A stretch of DNA of 64,000 bases from an uncultured Bacteroidales bacterium. GTDB lineage: Bacteria; Bacteroidota; Bacteroidia; Bacteroidales; JAUNSR01. Position numbers and translations under genes: made by a program. The notes under the pieces were generated by a model. The model was not told the origin of the DNA. It was given only the letters and a program-made list of their open reading frames with translations, and made no database searches. The stretch lies in NCBI GenBank assembly GCA_947074145.1, contig CAMTOJ010000003.1, positions 62,001 to 126,000 of the forward strand, written 5' to 3'. Shown one piece after another: positions 17,660 through 26,142 of the stretch. Position 1 is the first letter of the stretch. Each line of letters starts with the position of its first letter.

Positions 17660-18694
17660 ATGAAGAACTTATTACTATCAATTATGGCATTATTTTTAAT
17701 TAATGCAAATGTTATGGCTGATGATGTATGTGCAACACTTCAGCACGAAGATCAAATGACTGCTTTCTATGGTGAAAATGCCCTAAAAGATGCATATACA
17801 GCCTCAAAAGATGGCGATATCATCACACTTTCAAACGGAAGCTTTAATCCATGTGATACAATATCAAAATCGATTAAGATTATAGGAGCTTACGGTTTTA
17901 GCACCAATACATTATTATCAACACGTATTTCTAAATTGTATATTAATGCCAATGATGTTTCATTAGAGGGTATATATATCCCAGAAAATCTTTATCTGGG
18001 AAAAATCAATAATTTTATAATTAGAAAAAGTTATGTATATAGTTTAAACTGTTGGGATGCTCATACAAATTCTGTTGTCGATCAGTGTGTGATATATACA
18101 GAATATAGTATTAGAGATAGCAAAAAAATGGCAATTAAAAATTCTATTATTAATAGGTTTGGCAATAGCAATTCAAGCTCAGATCTTGCTTATATCTCTA
18201 ATTGTATTATTTATAGATGGTATGAATCTCTATATTTATATTACACGCCTTATGCTATATATAAGAATAATATAATGGTTGTTAATAATATATCCGGATC
18301 AAATTCTAACTATAACTATAACATACCAAATAGAGGCGAATTCTATTATAATAGATTTCTTTGTTACAATTCCACTTACAATTACCAAATTCAAAAATTC
18401 ACAGTTACCACTAGCTATGTAACATATCCCCATGAAGGAAATGTCGGTGATGAACCTTTCGACAGCGACTCTTTTGCCGAAATGGCGAAAGGTTTTCCGT
18501 CTGATAATATTCCAGTTTCCTGGGCAAAAATAACAGGTGAAGGCGTCGGGATGGATGGCACAAGTCGCGGACCAAGCGGAGGAAGCGGTTTTTCTGAATA
18601 CCCATCGATACCACGTATTATAGAAAAAGAGATTAGCTCTCATACCAATGACGAGGGTAAAATAAGCGTCAAATTAACTGTTAAAGCTGAATAA
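17660..18694 (+). CDS. Secreted right-handed beta-helix-like protein
   Basis: The 344-residue protein has a signal peptide (residues 1-20, ending NANVMA). Residues about 40-270 are built of short repeating strands rich in Asn, Ile, Val and Tyr (for example NFIIRKSYVYSLN, NSVVDQCVIYTEYSI, NSIINRFGNS, YISNCIIYRWYES, YKNNIMVVNNISG), the pattern of a pectate-lyase-like parallel beta-helix. The polar C-terminal tail has a Gly/Ser-rich segment (GTSRGPSGGSGFSEYP). No catalytic residues can be assigned, and no C-terminal sorting domain is seen. It is the first of three tightly packed genes (gaps 4 and 10 bases), so it likely works with the two repeat proteins downstream on the cell surface. Confidence 0.7.
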   Translation: MKNLLLSIMALFLINANVMADDVCATLQHEDQMTAFYGENALKDAYTASKDGDIITLSNGSFNPCDTISKSIKIIGAYGFSTNTLLSTRISKLYINANDVSLEGIYIPENLYLGKINNFIIRKSYVYSLNCWDAHTNSVVDQCVIYTEYSIRDSKKMAIKNSIINRFGNSNSSSDLAYISNCIIYRWYESLYLYYTPYAIYKNNIMVVNNISGSNSNYNYNIPNRGEFYYNRFLCYNSTYNYQIQKFTVTTSYVTYPHEGNVGDEPFDSDSFAEMAKGFPSDNIPVSWAKITGEGVGMDGTSRGPSGGSGFSEYPSIPRIIEKEISSHTNDEGKISVKLTVKAE

Positions 18695-18698
18695 TATA

Positions 18699-20132
18699 AT
18701 GAGAAACATAATAATAGTATGGTTATTACTATTCTTCTCATTATTCCCATCCCTTTTTGCAGAAGATGTTTCTCTTGAGAAATATCAATATTGGTTTGAT
18801 GATAATCATCAAGACTATAATGAAGGGAATATGAATGGTAATAAATCAGGGAATTTTGAATTTGATGTTGATGCCTCTCAACTTCGAATAGGGTTACACA
18901 CCCTGCATTTTCGTTTTTCAGACAACTTTCAAAAGTGGAGCTCTCCCTTGTGTTGGTTATTCTTTTCAAACGGAAAAATAGAACAAAATAAACTGAGCAA
19001 GTGTCAATATTGGTTTGATAATAATCATCAAAACCTTATTGAGAAAGGAATGAATGGCGGTATATCTGAAACACTTGAATTTGACACAGAACAGCTTGAG
19101 TATGGGCTTCATACTCTTCATTTACGCTTTTCTGATAATAACGGTAAATGGAGTACTCCTACCGAGTGGCTATTTTTCTCAAACGGAAAAATAGATCCAA
19201 AACAACCTGCTAAGATTGAATATTGGTTTAATGATCTCTCCTCTGAAAGAGTGACAGAAACTATAAAAGAGACAGGAATAACTCTTTTTACCAATGCTTC
19301 CAATCTTAAAGATGGATTACATAAAATTGTTTACAGAATAAGTGATAATCAAGGAAACTGGAGTATTCCTTCTCAATGGTCATTCTATAGATTACCAGAA
19401 TCATTTATCAACGATACGGTAGTCACCATTGAATATTGGTTAGATTCAGGTTATGATAAACCTTTTTCTATTTCGGCACACTCAGGTGTCAACCTATTTG
19501 ATATTGAGACAGAGAATCTGTCAGAAGGGTTACACACTCTTACTTACAGAACAAAAACAAAATGCGGGAATTATGGTAATCCCGGGACTTGGCTTTTCTA
19601 CAAACTCTCGCAAACTCAAAAAGCATCGGGCATCCAATGGTGTAAATATTGGTGGAATGACCGTGAGGATTTGGCAACAATAGAGATCTTTGATCCAATC
19701 TCCAATCCTTTGATATTTTCAAAAGAGATAGCCTTACCTATTTACGCTCAACAAAGAGGGACTCTGACCGCTCGCCTGAATATTGTATTTTGTGATGATC
19801 TTGGAGCTGTCTCCAATGCTGTTTATTCAGATATCGAATATCCTGATATATTCCCTCCTGTCTCTCAAATTAGTGTAGATTCCGAATCAGTAAATGAATC
19901 AGTCAACCTTTCTTGGAGTGCTGAAGATGAAGAATTGTCCGACTTCAACATTTATGTATCTGAAAATGATTTACCATATGTATTATGGTTACCTAATACG
20001 ACATCAACAAAAGCGATTTATAAAGGTGAAGCCGGCAAGTCATATCGATTTACTATAACTGCACGCGATAAATCGAATAATATTGAGAAGTTCGATGCCT
20101 CTAAATATGTGAAAGTACTATTTAACAAATAA
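18699..20132 (+). CDS. Secreted protein with five 71-residue YWFD modules and an FN3-like end
   Basis: The 477-residue protein has a signal peptide (1-21, LFPSLFA). Five modules begin at about residues 28, 101, 172, 243 and 314, nearly constant in spacing. Each starts with a YWF/L/W-D/N motif (YQYWFDDNH, CQYWFDNNH, IEYWFNDLS, IEYWLDSGY, CKYWWNDRE). The first four continue with a GLHTLHFRFSDN-like segment and a W-S-x-P-x-x-W-x-F-Y/F end. Residues about 386-477 look like a fibronectin type III domain (VNLSWSAEDEELSDFNIYVSEN). Such GLHTL modules occur in exported Bacteroidota proteins; their ligand is unknown to me. It is the middle gene of a three-gene unit, probably a surface or extracellular binding protein. 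Confidence 0.75.
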   Translation: MRNIIIVWLLLFFSLFPSLFAEDVSLEKYQYWFDDNHQDYNEGNMNGNKSGNFEFDVDASQLRIGLHTLHFRFSDNFQKWSSPLCWLFFSNGKIEQNKLSKCQYWFDNNHQNLIEKGMNGGISETLEFDTEQLEYGLHTLHLRFSDNNGKWSTPTEWLFFSNGKIDPKQPAKIEYWFNDLSSERVTETIKETGITLFTNASNLKDGLHKIVYRISDNQGNWSIPSQWSFYRLPESFINDTVVTIEYWLDSGYDKPFSISAHSGVNLFDIETENLSEGLHTLTYRTKTKCGNYGNPGTWLFYKLSQTQKASGIQWCKYWWNDREDLATIEIFDPISNPLIFSKEIALPIYAQQRGTLTARLNIVFCDDLGAVSNAVYSDIEYPDIFPPVSQISVDSESVNESVNLSWSAEDEELSDFNIYVSENDLPYVLWLPNTTSTKAIYKGEAGKSYRFTITARDKSNNIEKFDASKYVKVLFNK

Positions 20133-20142
20133 AACATGAAGT

Positions 20143-23100
20143 ATGAAATCATTATATAACAAGAGCTCTATACTTTCTAAATTCAAAAATGGATTATTTG
20201 TAATAATATTATCATTATTTGCATTTACACAAGGTGTTGTTGCTGATAATTTTAATCTCTATGTTGGTGATAATTGGTACACTCCCTACCCATCTCCTCC
20301 GTTAGCCAATTGGGTAGTAGATGTAAATTCTGTACGATTTTACTCAACCTCAGGAAATGTAAAGGTGAATTTATATACTGGAGAATTTAAGATAATCAGT
20401 TACTTTAGTGGTACCGTAAATATACAGGTAAGATATACTTGTGAGCAGTATCTTTATGGAAAAAAACTCATATCCCCGATGACAAAAACTCATTTTGTCA
20501 GTTGTAAAAGTAATCCCATAACTATAAGTGCTCCCCAATCCCAAATGAATGTGGATGATGAGATACAACTCTCATATAGTTTCCAACAATCAACCTATGG
20601 AATCACTCCGGAGATAATATGGAATACTAATTCAGAACATGTTACTGTAAGTAACACCGGAGTTGTGAAAGCTATATATGGTGACGGTACGGCAAGAGTC
20701 ACAGCTACCTCTAATCTTGGTAACAATCTTGCATATATTGATATAGAAGTAATTCCATTAGACCCTGAAGCAATTGAAATTGAACCCACTTCTACCGGGG
20801 TATATCTGGATGAAACCGTGAATTTAAATGCCACTGTTTATCCTAGAGGCGCTACCAGAACTGTAACATGGTATGTGGAGGATTCAAAGAAAGATATCAT
20901 GTCGGTTAGCGATAAAGGAGAAGTGACAGGACTTAAAGTTGGTTCGGGATATGTTTATGCAGAAACTTCAAACGGGATAATAGCAAAATGCCAGATTAAA
21001 GTTACTGAACCGAAACTGGAGGTTTCTACACTTTCTCCGGAAAATAACTCTTTAGGTCTTACCGTATTCACCAAACCTGAAGTAGTATTTTCACATCCTA
21101 TTATTGAAGGTGTGGATTTCGCTCAAATCTCGTTGATTGATGCGAAAGGGAATAGTGTAAAAGGAACTAAGATTATAAATAATAAATCAATATCATTCAT
21201 TCCTGAGAAACCATTACAAGCAAATACTTATTATACATTTAAAATTCCGTCAAGTGCCATAAACAATAAATGGAATACGAAGTATCTAAATGCTATAAAT
21301 TTGAATTTCTCAACCGGTGATCTTGAAAAACTGATTATTTCTATAAATCCCGATTATCAATTTTTAAATCCCGGAGATGAAATTGCTATAACAGCAAGTA
21401 ATAAAGATGCTAAAATCTATTATACAGTCGATAAAAGTAATCCGTCAAAGAGTTCTACTCTATATTCCGATCCGATAATCATGAAAGAAGGCTTTAATCT
21501 TAAAGCTATTTCGATAATGGAAGGTTTCGAAAGTAGTGATATTATTGATATTGAGTATCATATTAGCAATGCTCGTGTTACAAGAGTTTTCCCTGACAAA
21601 GACTTACTTTCAAAATATGACGATGTAATTCCTAATATTCTTTATAGTAATTCTATTAAGAGTTCGAACAATTTAAATGCTATAGAACTGATTAAAAATG
21701 ATAAGCACAAAATAAACTGTGAAATAATCGTTGCAGATAGTTCTATTTACCTTGTTCCTGAATCAAAAATAGAATCAAGTGGAAATTACAAAATCACTAT
21801 TCCGGCTGATGCTGTTAAAACATTTCAAGGTGAAGCAAATGTAGAATACAGTTGGTCCTTTTCTTGTGGCAATTGCGCATCTGCAATCTCTATGAGAGGA
21901 TATGAATTGGGGGCTACAACCAAAAAAGACTCATCTTTATTTATCTGGGGAAATAACTATATTTCCGGTAATTCATATGACAAAGGTGAACAGTTTAATA
22001 TGTTAACCTCTCCTACTTCGTTTATAGATAATGATGTCGTGAGTGTATCATGCGGTTATATGCACAATGCTTTAATAAAATCAGACTATTCATTATGGAT
22101 GTGGGGACGTCAGTATTGTGGTGAATTTGGAAATGAAAGTTTCAATGGTTCTGAGATTCCTATAAAAGTTAACGAAGATGTAATAGGTGTATCTGCCGGA
22201 GGTCAAACCACCGGAATTATAAAGAATAATAATTCTTTATACATGTGCGGTCGTAATGATTTCGGTCAGATAGGTGATGGTACACGTGAAATAAAACTTT
22301 TGCCTGTAGAGATTCTTTCAGATGTTAAGCAAGTAGTGACCGGTTGGTGTACAACTTTTGCAGTAAAGAATGACCAGACACTATGGGGCTGGGGATTAAA
22401 CGACAAATATCAATTAGCCGACGGTACCGATAGTTTACGCGCTAAACCGATAAAAATAATGAATGATATTATTAAAGTGGAAGCATCTGCTACCCATGAT
22501 AATATTTTTGCGGCCTTAAAAACAGATCAGACTCTATGGATATGGGGAGGCGAAATCTCTTCACCTATTCAATTGGATAAAGATGTGACAGAGATGGCAA
22601 TAGGCTCCAATCATTTGTTATTTATCAAAAATGATGGCTCTTTATGGGCTTACGGAAATAATAAATATGGTCAGCTTGGAATAAATACGCGCAGCTTTGT
22701 TTATCGACCGGAGATGGTAATGGAGTTTGTAGAGAAGATAAATACAGGAGGAGAAACTACATTGGTACTTAAACAAGATGGTAGTGTATGGAGCTGGGGG
22801 AGAAATTACGCCGGAACTCTTGGAACCGAATCTGTTTTAGCTTCAGTCGACTCCTACTCATCTGAAAAGATATGTCTGATAGAAGGTTTACCGGCATCTG
22901 AATTAAAAGGTATATACGCTCGAAGAAAAAATATTATTATAAACAAAGGTTGTAAAACTGTGGTAGAGATGCTTCCAATCCCGTTAAATGCTCGCTATGA
23001 AACGATGGAGTGGAATAGTTCAGATTATGATAACGTTGATGTTGATCAAAGAGGTATTATCTCAATCAAAGGGGATAAACCGACAGACATAATATGTAGG

Positions 23101-23394
23101 ATAACTGATAAAAAAGGCAATAATTTTTCTGCTATTAGTCATATCAACAGTAATCCGATAACCGAAATCCAGGAAGAATTATTAATTGAAGAAGATATAA
23201 AAATATGGGGAATTAATAAACATATAAATATTAGGAATCTAAAAATCGGACAAAATATTATGATCTTTGATATAAAAGGACAGCTTATTAATCAGGCAAC
23301 TGCACATTCTTCGGAAATCAGAATACCTGTTATTTCTGATGGAATTTATATTGTAAAAATAGACAATGGATATTATAAGATTGTTTGTAGATAA
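20143..23394 (+). CDS. Large T9SS-exported protein with Ig-like domains and an RCC1-type propeller
   Basis: The 1083-residue protein has a signal sequence (about 1-35), two BIG2-like Ig domains (about 125-205 and 207-290), a Big_5/SbsA-like Ig domain (about 293-390), a chitobiase C-terminal-like domain (about 392-470, IYYTVDKSNPSKSSTLYSDP), and a second Big_5-like domain (about 473-575). Seven RCC1 blades follow (about 578-905: LFIWGNN, LWMWGRQ, LYMCGRN, LWGWGLN, LWIWGGE, LWAYGNN, VWSWGRN), then another BIG2-like stretch. The last 80 residues (NIRNLKIGQNIMIFDIKGQL, then DGIYIVKIDNG) form a type A T9SS sorting domain, so the protein is probably attached to or released from the surface by T9SS. 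It is the last gene of its operon and has a strong terminator. Confidence 0.82.
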   Translation: MKSLYNKSSILSKFKNGLFVIILSLFAFTQGVVADNFNLYVGDNWYTPYPSPPLANWVVDVNSVRFYSTSGNVKVNLYTGEFKIISYFSGTVNIQVRYTCEQYLYGKKLISPMTKTHFVSCKSNPITISAPQSQMNVDDEIQLSYSFQQSTYGITPEIIWNTNSEHVTVSNTGVVKAIYGDGTARVTATSNLGNNLAYIDIEVIPLDPEAIEIEPTSTGVYLDETVNLNATVYPRGATRTVTWYVEDSKKDIMSVSDKGEVTGLKVGSGYVYAETSNGIIAKCQIKVTEPKLEVSTLSPENNSLGLTVFTKPEVVFSHPIIEGVDFAQISLIDAKGNSVKGTKIINNKSISFIPEKPLQANTYYTFKIPSSAINNKWNTKYLNAINLNFSTGDLEKLIISINPDYQFLNPGDEIAITASNKDAKIYYTVDKSNPSKSSTLYSDPIIMKEGFNLKAISIMEGFESSDIIDIEYHISNARVTRVFPDKDLLSKYDDVIPNILYSNSIKSSNNLNAIELIKNDKHKINCEIIVADSSIYLVPESKIESSGNYKITIPADAVKTFQGEANVEYSWSFSCGNCASAISMRGYELGATTKKDSSLFIWGNNYISGNSYDKGEQFNMLTSPTSFIDNDVVSVSCGYMHNALIKSDYSLWMWGRQYCGEFGNESFNGSEIPIKVNEDVIGVSAGGQTTGIIKNNNSLYMCGRNDFGQIGDGTREIKLLPVEILSDVKQVVTGWCTTFAVKNDQTLWGWGLNDKYQLADGTDSLRAKPIKIMNDIIKVEASATHDNIFAALKTDQTLWIWGGEISSPIQLDKDVTEMAIGSNHLLFIKNDGSLWAYGNNKYGQLGINTRSFVYRPEMVMEFVEKINTGGETTLVLKQDGSVWSWGRNYAGTLGTESVLASVDSYSSEKICLIEGLPASELKGIYARRKNIIINKGCKTVVEMLPIPLNARYETMEWNSSDYDNVDVDQRGIISIKGDKPTDIICRITDKKGNNFSAISHINSNPITEIQEELLIEEDIKIWGINKHINIRNLKIGQNIMIFDIKGQLINQATAHSSEIRIPVISDGIYIVKIDNGYYKIVCR

Positions 23395-23440
23395 GAAATT
23401 TAAAATATCCTGATTTAGAATAAAATACATTTTTCATTAT

Positions 23441-23485
23441 ACGTGGTGAACGCTAAAACATTTAGTTTTCACCACGTTTTTATTT
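23441..23485 (+). terminator. Terminator of the three-gene surface-protein operon
   Basis: Stem ACGTGGTGAA/TTCACCACGT with a 17-base loop, followed by a T-rich run. It lies about 45 bases after the stop codon. Confidence 0.85.
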
Positions 23486-23733
23486 TTTTATATGATTTAG
23501 TCTTATATTCTATTAATGATTTAATCATTTTTTCCCCTGCTAATTTTGAGAAACACAGAAAGGTTCTAATTGACACCTTGCCCGGTTTTAACCTACACCA
23601 AGCCAGGTGTAAATTAAAATCTTGCAAGATGCTGCAAAACTACCTTCGTTTATTTCAAAACTTGTTATTTGAACAAAAAAATAATAATCATCGTTTTTTT
23701 TATAACTATAAATTAACTACTGATAAAACACAA

Positions 23734-23767
23734 AATTACAGATGTAACAAATGTTACACCTGTAATT
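23734..23767. promoter_or_regulatory. Crp/Fnr-family (HcpR-like) operator of the cupin-hcp operon
   Basis: A 34-bp inverted repeat with only two mismatched pairs. The core is TGTAAC-N4-GTTACA, flanked by TTACAG and CTGTAA. Its centre (23750.5) is about 41.5 bases before the transcription start predicted from the -7 element, the class II activator position. HcpR of the Crp/Fnr family is the known regulator of hcp genes in many anaerobes; naming HcpR here is inference from the target gene. Confidence 0.75.
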
Positions 23768-23778
23768 ATAATGGATAC

Positions 23779-23786
23779 TACTTTTG
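23779..23786 (+). promoter_or_regulatory. -7 promoter element of the cupin-hcp operon
   Basis: TACTTTTG matches TAnnTTTG, with a predicted start near 23792 and an 18-base leader. No TTG -33 element lies 19-21 bases upstream; the operator arm occupies that place, as expected for an activator-dependent promoter. Confidence 0.7.
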
Positions 23787-23809
23787 TATAAACATAAAAA
23801 CAGTAAACA

Positions 23810-24139
23810 ATGAGTACAACAGAATTAATTAAGGGTTCTTTTATAGCAAAAGATAGAATCGAATATGCTAAAGGAAGTATAGTTAGTCAGCAAATAATAA
23901 AAAACGGAGCAGGAAATATCACTCTTTTTTCATTTGACAAGGATCAACAACTAAGCGAACATACGGCACCTTTTGATGCTATATGTCAAATATTAGATGG
24001 TCTGGCTACTATTAAAGTTGGAGACCAAAAATATAGTGTTCAAGAGGGAGAAATGATCATCTTGCCTGCCAATGTCCCACATGCGTTATATGCAGAAAAG
24101 CAGTTTAAAATGCTTTTAACTATGATAAAGGGCAATTAA
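23810..24139 (+). CDS. Cupin-domain protein
   Basis: A 109-residue single cupin barrel. Motif 1 appears as LSEHTAPFDAICQILDGLATI and motif 2 as EGEMIILPANVPHALYA, with the metal-ligand His residues in HTAPFD and PHALY. Small cupins of this type are often placed next to hcp or other redox-stress genes in anaerobes; the molecular activity is unknown. It is the first gene of the operon controlled by the palindrome upstream, and hcp follows after 29 bases, so a role in nitrosative or oxidative stress is likely. Confidence 0.85.
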   Translation: MSTTELIKGSFIAKDRIEYAKGSIVSQQIIKNGAGNITLFSFDKDQQLSEHTAPFDAICQILDGLATIKVGDQKYSVQEGEMIILPANVPHALYAEKQFKMLLTMIKGN

Positions 24140-24168
24140 GAGATATTAATAATTAAATAAAAGAGACT

Positions 24169-25797
24169 ATGTTTTGTTTTCAATGTCAAGAGGCAGCCCA
24201 GAATAAGGGTTGCACAATAAAAGGATTATGCGGTAAAACATCTGATGTTTCAGATCTTCAGGATCTTTTAATTTTTATACTTAAGGGAATATCAAAAAAG
24301 GCGGTAAAAATGCGCCAAAACGGTTCTGAGGTTCCTGCTTTGGTCAACAGATTTATAGTGGAGTCATTATTTATGACAATCACTAATGCGAATTTTGATA
24401 AAGAGCGTTTTGTAACCCGTATTAAAGATGCGATACAATTAAGAGATTCTTTAAAAGTAGAATTTGATGATTGCTGTAAATGTGATTGTCTTTCCTGGAA
24501 AACGGATACCGAAGAAGAGATGGAAAATAAAGCCAAAAGTATTGGTGTTCTTTCTACTGAAAATGAGGATGTGCGTTCACTAAGAGAGTTACTTATATAT
24601 GGGGTAAAAGGGATGGCGGCATATACCGAACATGCATATAATCTGGGATATGAAGAGGATTCAATTTATCAATTCATAGAAGAGGCATTGGTTGCGACAA
24701 CAAAAGAGACAGATATTCAAAAACTTATAAATTTGGTTCTCGGATGTGGTGAAATGGGGGTAAAAGCAATGGCATTGCTCGACAAAGCGAATACATCTAC
24801 GTATGGAAATCCGGAAATTACAAAAGTAAATATCGGAGTTCGTAATAATCCGGCAATATTAATTTCAGGTCATGATTTAAGAGATATGCAAGATTTGCTG
24901 GAACAGACAGAAGGAACAGGAGTTGATATATATACTCATAGTGAAATGCTCCCTGCTAATTATTATCCTGCATTCAAAAAATATAGTCATTTTGCCGGAA
25001 ATTACGGTAATGCCTGGTGGAAACAAAATGAAGAGTTTGAATCATTCAACGGTCCTATACTTTTTACAACTAACTGTATTGTTCCTCCACGATCAAGTTC
25101 AACTTATTCAGATAGGGTTTATACAACCGGAGCTTCCGGATTTACAGGCTTTACTCACATTCCGCCTCGTAAAGAGGGTGGAAAAAAGGATTTTTCTGCT
25201 ATAATTGAGCATGCAAAACGTTGCGCACCTCCTACGGAAATTGAAAAAGGTGAGATAGTTGGCGGTTTTGCCCATGCACAAGTACTGGCACTTGCCGATA
25301 AAATAGTTGATGCCGTTAAAAGTGGTGCAATAAAGAAATTTGTTGTGATGGCCGGATGCGACGGAAGAATGAAAATCAGAGAATATTATACCGATTTTGC
25401 AAAGGCATTGCCTGAGGATACTGTGATTCTTACTGCGGGTTGTGCAAAATACCGATACAATAAATTGCCTCTTGGTGATATAGGTGGAATTCCTCGTGTA
25501 TTGGATGCCGGACAATGTAATGATAGTTATTCTTTAGCTTTGATTGCGTTAAAATTAAAAGAGGTTTTCGGACTTAATGATATCAATGAACTTCCGATTG
25601 TTTACAATATAGCTTGGTATGAGCAAAAGGCTGTAATTGTATTATTGGCTTTATTATCTCTTGGTGTTAAAAACATTCATCTGGGTCCTACCCTTCCGGC
25701 TTTCCTATCACCAAACGTTGTTAAGGTGCTTGTTGAGAATTTCGGAATTAGCGGAATAAATGATGTAGACAGCGACATTAAGGAGTTGATTTATTAA
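24169..25797 (+). CDS. hcp: Hybrid cluster protein (hydroxylamine reductase)
   Basis: Hcp reduces hydroxylamine to ammonia in vitro and acts as a nitric oxide reductase or S-nitrosylation enzyme in vivo in some bacteria. The 542-residue protein begins [15 protein letters not shown], giving Cys3, Cys6, Cys15 and Cys21 in the C-x2-C-x8-C-x5-C spacing of strict-anaerobe Hcp with a [4Fe-4S] cluster. Hybrid-cluster ligand regions are present: the His and Glu area around [17 protein letters not shown], then [29 protein letters not shown] and [12 protein letters not shown]. It is co-transcribed with the cupin gene and followed by a terminator. Confidence 0.96.
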   Translation: MFCFQCQEAAQNKGCTIKGLCGKTSDVSDLQDLLIFILKGISKKAVKMRQNGSEVPALVNRFIVESLFMTITNANFDKERFVTRIKDAIQLRDSLKVEFDDCCKCDCLSWKTDTEEEMENKAKSIGVLSTENEDVRSLRELLIYGVKGMAAYTEHAYNLGYEEDSIYQFIEEALVATTKETDIQKLINLVLGCGEMGVKAMALLDKANTSTYGNPEITKVNIGVRNNPAILISGHDLRDMQDLLEQTEGTGVDIYTHSEMLPANYYPAFKKYSHFAGNYGNAWWKQNEEFESFNGPILFTTNCIVPPRSSSTYSDRVYTTGASGFTGFTHIPPRKEGGKKDFSAIIEHAKRCAPPTEIEKGEIVGGFAHAQVLALADKIVDAVKSGAIKKFVVMAGCDGRMKIREYYTDFAKALPEDTVILTAGCAKYRYNKLPLGDIGGIPRVLDAGQCNDSYSLALIALKLKEVFGLNDINELPIVYNIAWYEQKAVIVLLALLSLGVKNIHLGPTLPAFLSPNVVKVLVENFGISGINDVDSDIKELIY

Positions 25798-26142
25798 ACT
25801 GTTTTTACTTACAACAGTGATCTTTTTGCCAAGATAGCAAGGCATTAAAAGTTGAGGACTGTTTATTAAATATTGAAAAAGGAGAATTTGTCAGTTATAT
25901 CGACAAACTCTCCTTCTTTCATTCTATTAATTGTCTAATATCAAAGGAGTATCATATAATGTTTTCAAGGTCTTTCTTTTATACAATTATACGATCTTTT
26001 TGATTTCAAAATTCAGAATCCTTTTAGAGATCTGAAAGGATTGTCTTTACCATTATATTGATTGAGATTTATGTATGATAAGTTCGTTAATATTTACAAC
26101 TATATATAAAACCAAGTTACAATTGTTCCGTTTTTAATATAA
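25798..26142. other. Intergenic region between hcp and the PUL
   Basis: 345 bases between convergent genes. It holds the hcp terminator (25881-25920) and, at 26017-26042, a weaker hairpin AATCCTTT/AAAGGATT without a clear T-tract, which might end the PUL operon. Nothing else was seen. Confidence 0.55.
25881..25920 (+). terminator. Terminator of the cupin-hcp operon
   Basis: Stem GGAGAATTTGTC/GACAAACTCTCC, with one mismatch and a 9-base loop, followed by a T-rich stretch. Confidence 0.82.

Larger units (their letters stand above)
23395..23809. other. Intergenic region between the surface-protein operon and the cupin-hcp operon
   Basis: 415 bases. It holds a terminator (23441-23485), an imperfect GC-richer hairpin near 23570-23610 of unknown role, the 34-bp palindrome (23734-23767) and the -7 element (23779-23786). 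A 129-codon open frame crosses these signals and is not credible as a gene. Confidence 0.65.

Noticed and set aside
23443-23832. 129-codon open frame on the plus strand
   Set aside because: It runs through a strong terminator, the 34-bp operator and the promoter of the cupin-hcp operon and ends inside the cupin gene in another frame. Its composition shows no domain or signal.
26017-26042. Hairpin as terminator of the PUL operon
   Set aside because: The 8-bp stem AATCCTTT/AAAGGATT has no T-run after it on the minus strand, so I only note it as a possible weak stop.
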